NCBI GenBank assembly: GCA_015680685.1
Contig: MNCI01038214.1
Coordinates: 73,856 to 102,063 of the forward strand
From: Gnetum montanum
Taxonomy: Eukaryota > Streptophyta > Gnetopsida > Gnetales > Gnetaceae
DNA length: 28,208 bases
Direction of reading: 5' to 3'
Shown here piece after piece: positions 20,926-28,208 of this stretch (position 1 is the first letter of the stretch; the number at the start of each line of letters is the position of its first letter). Made by a program: the position numbers and the translations under genes. The notes under the pieces are model-generated. The model worked only from the letters and a program-made list of their open reading frames with translations, ran no database searches and was not told the DNA's origin.

Positions 20926-21408
20926 TTTGTAGGTTGAGAAGGTAATAACACTTAAAGATAGTAACTAAGAATTAATGACTAATCATTCATGCAATTGTAG
21001 ATGGTACCAAAAAGAGTTCTAGAGGTAGGTGATCATTTCCAAATAGGGAAAAATGACTAAGAGGAGAATGCAAATAAATATGAGGACAACTAGAACCAAA
21101 ACAAAAATTCACACATGCAACTAGGACCATTAGAAAAGAATACAAATTAGAATATGTCAAGTAGATTTCCACTACAAAGATAGGATATTCTAGGTAGGAT
21201 GAAGCAGCTAGACCTAGGTTAAGCCTAGAAGTCACATTGATAAATCCTTCCTATAAAAGATAGGAATGAAGAAAATCCAAAGTTTCATTGTATCAGAACT
21301 AAGCCTTGGATCTTTCATGGACTTCATTTCCTAGGAGCTTCAAAATCAAATACAAGCATAGAAATATGACTTATTATGTCAACTAAAGAAAATGAGACTT
21401 TAGGAAAA

Positions 21409-21413
21409 TGTAT
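21409..21413. repeat. Left target-site duplication TGTAT of the solo LTR
   Basis: TGTAT ends at 21413 and is repeated at 22413-22417. The parallel copy A reads GGAAAAATATATCTCTTTTG with no insertion at the equivalent place (near 20495-20515), confirming the insertion point. Confidence 0.8.
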
Positions 21414-21888
21414 TCATGAGTGGCGAGGTACACCTATGCTCAACCATACGAATATGAGCATTTCATGCACGATATGGTCAAATTCCAAGGACTTCAGTGC
21501 TTATGCATCGTTGTGGAATAAGGATGAATTGGTTGATCATTGTCTTCCCAAGCTTACCTGCATGTCACGATTGTATGGTTAAGTAAGCTTGAGGCATATG
21601 ATTTTTATAGATTTTATGTTTTTATGTCCTACGCTAGTAGGAAAGGAGAGAGATATCTAAGTGACTAATTTAACTTAACTACTCATTAACTAAGTTCTAA
21701 CTAATCCTAACACTAGCATCCATTCCCACTTGCCATACACATCATGAACCAATGCAACACTACTGGGATTACCAAATGTTAATCGTTACTAGGTTACCAA
21801 GCGTTACACACATGTTCAAAGTGGTCATGCTTGTGTAATTTAATGATTTGCTTAATTGATCAAAATGAATTGTTGTGCTAATAAAAAA

Positions 21889-21956
21889 AATGTAAAGTGC
21901 ATAAAATAAAATAAATGCATAAGAAAATAAAATAAAATAAATGCATAAAAAAACAA
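21889..21956. repeat. Duplicated (AAAAT)n block within the solo LTR
   Basis: AAAATAAAATAAATGCATAA occurs twice in succession. It lies in the R/U5 part of the LTR when read on the minus strand. Simple-sequence expansion is the likely origin. Confidence 0.75.
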
Positions 21957-22164
21957 ATCTCAAGTCCTGCAAGGATGAATCAAAAAGCTCTTCTTTATTT
22001 CCGTACACAAGGTGTGCTTAGGTACACAATGCTTGAATAAAGATCTGTCCACACTTAGACCTCTTACTACAAGCACTTGGAAAATTCTCTAACTTTCAAT
22101 CAGACTACAAGATTTTCGCTACTTAATTGCTAAAAGACTTCTTTCCAATTGTGCACTTTGGCAC

Positions 22165-22175
22165 TATATTTATAG
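22165..22175 (-). promoter_or_regulatory. TATA box of the solo LTR
   Basis: On the minus strand CCTATAAATATAG is an excellent plant TATA box. It lies about 235 bp from the LTR start and directly downstream, in transcription direction, of the palindromic repeat array. Confidence 0.65.
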
Positions 22176-22188
22176 GCTTGGGAGAAAC

Positions 22189-22401
22189 TACTTTAATAAT
22201 TAGAGTAACCACTCTAATAATTAGAATAACTACTACAATAACCACTAGAGTAACTGCTAGAGTAACCACTCTAATAATTAGAGTCACTGCTAAAGTAACT
22301 GCTAGAGTAGCCACTCTAATAATTAGAATAACTGCTAGAGTAACCACTAGAGTAATTGCTAAAGTAACCACTCTAATAATTAGAGTAATTGCTAGAGTAA
22401 C
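22189..22401. repeat. U3 array of 21-bp and 12-bp palindrome-based modules
   Basis: A 21-bp module CACTCTAATAATTAGAGTAAC occurs about five times (the first truncated and starting CTTTAATAATT), interspersed with about nine 12-bp modules of the TGCTAGAGTAAC type. The 21-mer holds the near-palindrome CTCTAATAATTAGAG; the 12-mer keeps only its right arm. The array fills U3 just upstream of the minus-strand TATA box. It makes both strands open (22123-22461 reverse, 22127-22531 forward, rich in VTLAVT or ITARVT), which are artefacts and not genes. Confidence 0.82.
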
Positions 22402-24978
22402 TTCTCTTATCATGTATCTATTTTGTAACAACTTCCAAAGAGACACAACTATGAAGATCAAATATATTATCCTCTCCTACTCTATGGAGGTCATTGTTGA
22501 TGCCCTAGGACTTTGCAACATTTGCACATAGGTTTCAAAAGTGTCTATCTAGTTAGACTAAGAAAGCAAGAGGAAGTGGATGTAGTGATGCTATAGAGTT
22601 AATAAGGAGTATAGTGAGATGATCTACTTTAAAATAGTATCATATCATCTCAATTTGATGATATGACTCAATAAAATCTTATTCTTCTTAGATAGGTCAT
22701 GTGTAGTGCTTTGCAATCAATTTCCTATTAACATGTTCCAACTCACCTTTCTTGAAATAAAAAAATTCTTTAAAAAGAATGAGAAGGGAAGGAAGATATT
22801 CCTCTTTATGTGCTTTATTACAAAATCTTGCAAAAGGAAAGGAATCACCTACTAGACCAATGGCATACTATAGAAAGCCACAATAGCCTCATGATAAGAA
22901 ATAATGAAAGAAAAGACACTACTAAGGATCTAAGAAAAAACATCATCTCCATCAACAAATGAAACACTAGGTACTAGAGCAACAATATAAGTACTAAAAG
23001 CATGAAATCAAGCACATAGTGAAGGATTCATGAATTATCATTTCACAATGAACCACTTCAATGAAGTTGCTTAAACTATGAGCTAGTAGTAGGATGATCC
23101 TTCTAATCTTTTCTTGACAAGAAGAAGTCAAGCCACTCTCTAAGAAAACCCTATCATAGAGGAAGTTACGATATTCTTGCCATTAGGAAAAATGCCAAAG
23201 ATTTCAAGTAATATTGTAGCTTTCTTTATGTTGGTAGAGAAGGAGGATGGAGCTACAATGATGATCATGCCATATAAATATCAGGAGACAATTGCAAAGA
23301 TGCTAGTGGATAGAATTGAAGAAGCTCTCAAGGTTTCCATAGCATGATTACTAGAATCTATTGTAATGGTATACATTTAGTTGTCTGCAAGAACTAGATC
23401 ATGAAGGAAGAGTTAACATAATATGAAGAAGTGCTAAAAATATTAGTATGCATTTGACCATCAATTCCAAATTTATTTGATATCCTAAAAGCCCTAACAT
23501 CTACCTAGTTTGAACTCATTGAGATAAGGGGAAAGCTCATCATTATAGAAATTAAATTTTAAGAAGCTACTTTTATCAACAAATAATTAAACGAGGTTAC
23601 ACTGTTAAAGGTACACTTATTTGATCTTTCCCTTCATCAATATAGTCTCATAAGGGATGAGGGCTTTGAGCAACTCAAGGCTAAACAATAAGAAGTTGAA
23701 ATGGATAAGAAAAAATCCACTTGCAATGCATCCTTAAGGGAGATAATGCTTAATGAAATAAAAAAGGTTCTTGACATGATACACAAAGAGAATAAGAAGT
23801 TGGTTCAAGAAAATAGGAGATTTCTTGAGATGAAAAATTAAAAAGAACAAATCAAAGAATACCTTAAGTGACAAAAGGATCTACTAGTAAAAGTTAACAT
23901 ATATGTATGAAGATTGGCAACTAAAATCAAAAATCTCTCCATGGAGGAGATGTAGGTCATCCACCAAGAATTTATAATTGAGGTTACTACTTAGAAAAAT
24001 AAAGCTATAAAGTATTAAAAAACTTATAAATCATTAAATTAAACATGTGAATATGTAAAAGTATATCAATGAAAAAGAAATATAATTAGTGAAGAAGAAG
24101 ATAAAGGAATCCCTCGAAAAGCTCCAAGGTGATGCATGGTATCTCATCTTTGATGCACTAAATGCCTACAATAAGATTGAAATCCACATAAAGAAGTTAT
24201 AGATTGAGGGTGATGATATAATATATGAAGCTAGCCAATCTTTGTTATGCCAAACCTGTAATGCTAGTTGATGGGAGGCCAAGATCAAAGTTGGAAAAAT
24301 AATTGTCCATGTCATACTTAGTATACAATAATAAGTACAAGCTCTATAAGGAGGCACAACAAAAGCTTGAAATAGCTAACAAGGAGTTTGAGATATTAAA
24401 AATATTATTTGAAGATTAAAGAATTGTTACTAAAATTATAGCCTAAACAATAAGTGACTATCAAGAGATGCAAAACATGGTAAAGTCATTGAATGCTAAA
24501 CGTAGATAACTAGCAACATGATTTGTCAATGTGCATGAGATGTTTCCAACTCTATCCTAGCCTTGGGAGGTACCTACAACTACTAATATAGGTGAACTAA
24601 TATAGAAAAATGATCATATTAGGATACAAGAAGATAAGACGCAAATATTTCTTGATGTTTTTTAGATAAAGTTTGTAATAATAGTAGTAGTAGGATAGTT
24701 GTAACCACCACCAAGGCATGAGAAGCCACCACAAGAGCTATAGGAGCCACCAACACCTAGTACCACCTAAGGCATATGACTAAGTACATTTTTGTACATA
24801 TCTGCACAATCATTTTTATAATGTGTTCAATTTTAAAAAAGATTCAGAATTTATTAAGCACTTGAATAAATTTTGTAATGTGAAAATTCAGTGAGTTAAT
24901 CAAAGTTAGTTGAGTTACTCTCATAATATTATAAAAAACTCAGTTTCAATGTAGTTAACTTGATGAATTTTCTGTTAA

Positions 24979-24989
24979 TATTGAGGGTA
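24979..24989 (+). other. Polypurine tract of family A copy 2
   Basis: TATTGAGGGTA directly before TGATAAGTC. It matches the position of the tract at 512-523 in copy 1 and is followed by the same LTR family. Confidence 0.5.
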
Positions 24990-26253
24990 TGATAAGTCTT
25001 GGTTTTTTCAACTATGTCAAGTATTGACACATCAACATTAACACATGATTAGCTTTATTAATGCAACAACATTGATGCAAGAGTAATAAATGCCTACATA
25101 AATGCACACGTCCATCACATTTATGATATCATTAGGTCAATAGTATAGTTGAATTCTTATAGTTTCTTCCTATAATACTTAGAATTTATCACTTAGTGCT
25201 CCTAGCATAAACTAAGTGTTTTGTTCAAAGTCTTATTCAAGTAATTATGTACCTAAATTCATTTTCATAAAAAAATAATTCTTATATATGCATTGCAAAA
25301 CTTGGCACTAGTTTAATGTTATCCATCATTGTAATTTAATCTTAATTACTTTATATCTTTTTATTTTATCAATGTGAGAATAAGTTTTTATTCAGTCATG
25401 GTGATATAATGATTCTTGATTTTATCATGTAGTAGCATCAATGCATGGTCAATTTTGCCAATGTAGTAGTGTTGATGCAAGAAAAATAAATACCTATATA
25501 AATGTATGCACCCACTACATTTATGATACCATTAGACTAATAACATGCCTAAATTCTTGCAATTTGTTCTTGTAACTATTAGAATTTATTGCGAAGTGCT
25601 CATAGTGTAAACTAAGTGGATTATCCAAAGTATTATTCAAGTGATTATATATCTAAATATATTTTCATGATGGAAATAAGATCAAGATTCATTTACCTTG
25701 ATTGTGGTGCTTGACATTAATTTAGTATTATCCTTTATTGCAAGTTAATCTTAATTATTCTTTTATTTGTAAATATTTATCTCACTTAATTATACCACAT
25801 GAGTATGATAAACTTTGAGCATAAATGCATTAATGTTTGGTAATCCTAGTAGTGCATCACTTGGTACACCTAGTATTGGGTACTTGGTAATCCAACAATG
25901 TTAGCATAGATTGAGGATGTGTATAGTGAGTTGAAAATGGATACTCTATGCATAGGCTAAACTAGATTTTTTCTTCGCATTTAGGGTAGATCATTTAGAA
26001 TTTTAATACTTTGATATTTTAATAATTTACTAATATTTTAGTTATGACAATTTTAGCCTCATCATATGTCTCAATCACCCTTCACTGTATGAACTAGCCC
26101 TGTAGAAGTATAATTGGGAAGACAACGACTAGTGATCCATCACCTAGCTATCTAAACAACTATACTAGTACCAGTTCATGAAATTTGACTGGTTTGAATA
26201 TGAATGCTTTTGATTTGTATGGTTAGGTATAGGGTCTACTCTACTGCTCATCA
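24990..26253 (+). mobile_element. 3' LTR of family A copy 2, with internal tandem duplication
   Basis: It starts TGATAAGTCTTGG and ends CTACTGCTCATCA, giving TGAT...ATCA inverted termini. U3/R features appear twice: CCTACATAAATG (25093) and CCTATATAAATG (25493) lie exactly 400 bp apart, as do CACATTTATGATA and TACATTTATGATA. The second unit continues into the full 3' half: TTGGTAATCCTAGTAGTG near 25838, GGGAAGACAACGAC near 26117, TGAAATTTGACTGG near 26179 and TATGGTTAGGTATAGG near 26218, all matching the solo LTR. Length is 1264 bp, about 400 more than a single-unit LTR would be. Confidence 0.8.
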
Positions 26254-28208
26254 CCTTTTCTTGGCTTTTTTGGTTATAGCTTTTCACCAGATCAATAGTA
26301 ACAAAGTTGCTAGAATACACAAGAATTTATTACCATGACAAGCTGCTCAAAGAAGTATGATATTCTAAGATCTAAACTTACTTAATATTTTCTATAGATG
26401 GTCTTCTTAACATAGTGAATGCCTTGAACTAGAATCTTAAGAATGACTTTAAAAAATCCTCTATTGAAGATACCAATGCTTGAAAATTGATAATGTAGTG
26501 AAAAACATGGTGGCTTGAAATGCAAATTTTAGTATTCATGATTGAATAAATCATAAGGTAGCAGAGTAGATATAATTCCATGGAGTATAGTAAGAATGGA
26601 TTCCATAAGGCAATCTCACCAGATCACCAATCATGCTATGCATAAGCCTCATGTCTTTAAGTCTGGAATAATCGGTAAAAGAAAAGAAAATGTGATATTA
26701 GATGCTCTTTAATTACATGGGATTGAATCCATTCTTATCATAATTTATCTAGATCCCTATTTCTAGTGCTACACTTTCATAAAAAATGTTGATATATTTT
26801 ATATTTTATTAATCTTTAGCTATTAACTAAGTTTTCATGGAAAGAGGAATAATAAAAAAAGAATCATGGGTTTGAACTCTAGCTTGAGATACATAACTTT
26901 ATAAAATAAACATTATGAGTTAGATACTAAAAGTTTTGAATGTTAATTACCTTGTCCTAAAACCTATGTACCACATGGATGATGTTGACACTAAGATCTA
27001 GCCTGCAAACTAGGACTACATGCAAGTGCAATTACATTGGATGATATAAGAAAAATAGAAATAATATTAAAACCTATGAAATATAATAAAGAAATGATGT
27101 GCAAATATGATATACATTACAAAATTACAAAGCTTGTTATAAAGCTCAATGATAATTAAAATAATCAAATAATCAAATCAAGTGTTTGACCCAGGATCAT
27201 CCTCTCATACCACTATTATGAGATCATTCATGCAATATGTAACTTCACAGATATTATCAAACATAATAGCCATTAGTGAAGAGGATATCCTAGAGAAAGG
27301 GACTTATTCAAATATTAATGAAGAAGACACATTTCATCAAAGTTTTAGTATATTCATAACCATTGAATTTTTTTTTGGCTTCAATAAAATTAGAAGGGGT
27401 AGTGGGCAAAGAGTAAAGGGAAATAATAATATGAGAAGAAAAAATAAAAAGATGGATACAATTTTTTTTAAGGATAGAGTAAGGATTGCTATGAGACTCC
27501 ATCACACTACCTATGAACAAAGCCCTTTTAATTAAAGGAATCTTTGCTCATGATGCACTTCATCCTAAGGTAAGAATTCCAACATTAGTCTAGTTGATTA
27601 ACTACATTTCCAATGAATAGGATCTTTCTGAAAAATTTATCCATGATGCAATTCAACCTCTTTGTATGTACCTTTAATTCTAAACCAGGAAGCATCATAG
27701 TAGGTCACCTAGTTAGCTAAGGGTTCTCAAGTGAAGAGAAACTCACTTTGTCTTATTGCTCATGGAAAAATCATGGGTCATCACACTTGCGGATAGTGCT
27801 TATGGAAGGAAAAAGACATTTTCCAAGTTCACATAATAAGCATGACTAATTAGTCTCTTAAATTTACATATCCTCAATTCATATGACCAGTATAAGAACA
27901 TGATGAGTTAGCATAAATAGTATTCTTTATAATCCAAAATAACTAATAAACTATTACTTTTGAAATAGCTTGGATGAGATCATAGAATTATATATATATA
28001 TTACTATTTATTCAACAATAAGAAATAACATATTTTGGAGTGAGTGATACAAAATATCATCTACATATCAACACAAAATGAAGTTATGATGACCTAGAGC
28101 CTAGCCACTTAAAATGACCATATTGATTATAACAATTATAATGAAATAGAAATATAAATTCAGTAGAAATTATGTCTAATAGACCAAACCAAAACTTTCA
28201 TAGCAATG
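26254..28208. other. Flanking AT-rich DNA, no gene recognised
   Basis: The longest open frame is 27182-27535 on the + strand (117 codons, starting MFDPGSSSHTTIMRSF, with a Lys/Arg/Asn-rich patch near residues 75-92). It has no motif I recognise, and an opposite-strand frame overlaps it, so I do not call it a gene. An (AT)n run lies at about 27990-28001. No LTR partner or target duplication for the element ending at 26253 could be identified. Confidence 0.4.

Larger units (their letters stand above)
21414..22412 (-). mobile_element. Solo LTR of family A, reverse orientation, 999 bp
   Basis: On the minus strand the LTR starts TGATAAGAGAAG (at 22412) and ends CTCATGA (at 21414), close to the CTCATCA end of the copy at 24990-26253. 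In order on the minus strand it has a repeat array, the TATA box CCTATAAATATAG, TTATTCAAGCATTGTGTACC, AAATAAAG, an AAAAT-rich pair of repeats, TTGGTAATCCCAGTAGTG, ATAAAAATCATATGCC and GGAATTTGACC. Each block has a match in the + strand LTRs at 524 and 25402. It has a perfect 5-bp TSD and no internal region, so it is a solo LTR left by LTR-LTR recombination. It retains about ten CpGs, far more than its flanks, suggesting it is the youngest insertion here. Confidence 0.88.
20980..24775 (+). pseudogene. Family A internal protein, longer copy B: gag-like N-part and coiled-coil C-part
   Basis: Coding similarity to copy A covers 20980-21413 and 22418-22720, with the solo LTR in between; IVDALGL is at about 22494-22514. 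Downstream come KKFFKKNEKGRKIFLF (near 22769-22815) and a charged region from 23690. The stretch 23701-23838 contains LNEIKKVLDMIHKENKKLVQ with heptad spacing, and YKEAQQKLEIANKEFEIL lies near 24339-24392; both predict coiled coils. The C-terminus FVNVHEMFPTL (about 24510-24545) is followed by a Pro-rich tail near 24700-24770, matching positions 1-290. Many stops are TAG/TAA. A long helical protein with a Pro-rich end could be structural (Gag-like), but no named family was recognised. Whether it was one ORF or two cannot be told. Confidence 0.58.
20938..24989 (+). mobile_element. Internal region of family A element, copy 2, interrupted by a solo LTR
   Basis: This runs from the leader-like segment at 20938, through the gag-like and coiled-coil coding parts, to the polypurine tract before the LTR at 24990. 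After removing the 999-bp solo LTR and one target duplication, the internal region is about 3 kb. Its own 5' LTR is not seen directly upstream, where copy A lies instead, so the 5' end has been lost or rearranged. No pol motifs are visible, so this looks non-autonomous. Confidence 0.6.

Noticed and set aside
22189-22401. CRISPR-like array of short palindromic repeats
   Set aside because: Repeats are contiguous without unique spacers, lie in a retrotransposon LTR, and the genome is eukaryotic.
22123-22531. Overlapping open frames on both strands (112 and 134 codons) with VTLAVTL/ITARVT repeats
   Set aside because: They are produced by the 21/12-bp repeat array, whose period is a multiple of three and which lacks stops on either strand. 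They lie inside a non-coding U3.
524-26253. The family A LTRs at 524 and 24990 as the two ends of one 25-kb element
   Set aside because: Both are preceded by a polypurine tract and the same protein C-terminus, so both are 3' LTRs of separate copies.
27182-27535. 117-codon open frame near the right end
   Set aside because: No recognisable domain, an overlapping reverse frame, and runs of T/A that keep frames open. Mentioned in the flank entry but not called as a gene.
1-28208. tRNA, rRNA or host protein-coding genes
   Set aside because: No cloverleaf-type conserved boxes, rRNA motifs or multi-exon coding patterns were recognised on either strand by eye.

Overview
This window looks like nuclear DNA from a large plant genome. 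It is AT-rich and poor in CpG, has no recognisable host gene, rRNA or tRNA, and consists almost entirely of old, nested LTR retrotransposons. A gymnosperm-type giant genome fits this (very old, weakly purged LTR elements), but the species cannot be proved from the sequence. Every coding region I can support is a broken retrotransposon gene; the longest open frames are only 60-130 codons.

Layout. (1) 1-1411: the 3' end of an element I call family A, with the C-terminus of its protein, a polypurine tract and an LTR at 524-1411. (2) 1412-3250: unassigned DNA with one decayed basic ORF. (3) 3251-3418 and 9442-9489: a two-unit tandem repeat of about 104 bp, split by a Copia-type element at 3419-9441. 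That element has two LTRs, a tRNA-Met-like primer site, a SIRE/Maximus-like gag with a zinc knuckle, a polypurine tract, and no visible pol. (4) About 9490-12570: a Ty3/Gypsy remnant with degenerate upstream repeats, a possible primer site, and gag followed almost directly by the integrase C-terminal part. (5) 12570-16010: AT-rich DNA, a possible LTR near 13958, then a second and different Gypsy gag at 14990-16010. (6) 16010-20110: pyrimidine-rich DNA, a polypurine tract at 18349 and a Gypsy-type LTR start at 18363. (7) 20130-26253: family A again. There is a partial copy of its gag-like gene, then a longer copy that runs through a coiled-coil region to a polypurine tract and an LTR at 24990-26253. 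This copy is interrupted by a 999-bp solo LTR of the same family in the opposite orientation, flanked by a perfect 5-bp target duplication. (8) 26254-28208: no gene recognised.

The most interesting system is family A. It appears to be a non-autonomous LTR element whose internal region encodes a gag-like plus coiled-coil protein without visible pol motifs. Its U3 is remodelled between copies, and one copy carries an array of palindromic 21-bp and 12-bp modules directly upstream of its TATA box. The Copia element independently shows the same two traits: gag-only coding and a U3 array of palindrome-related octamers. Mobility in both cases would depend on enzymes supplied by other elements.
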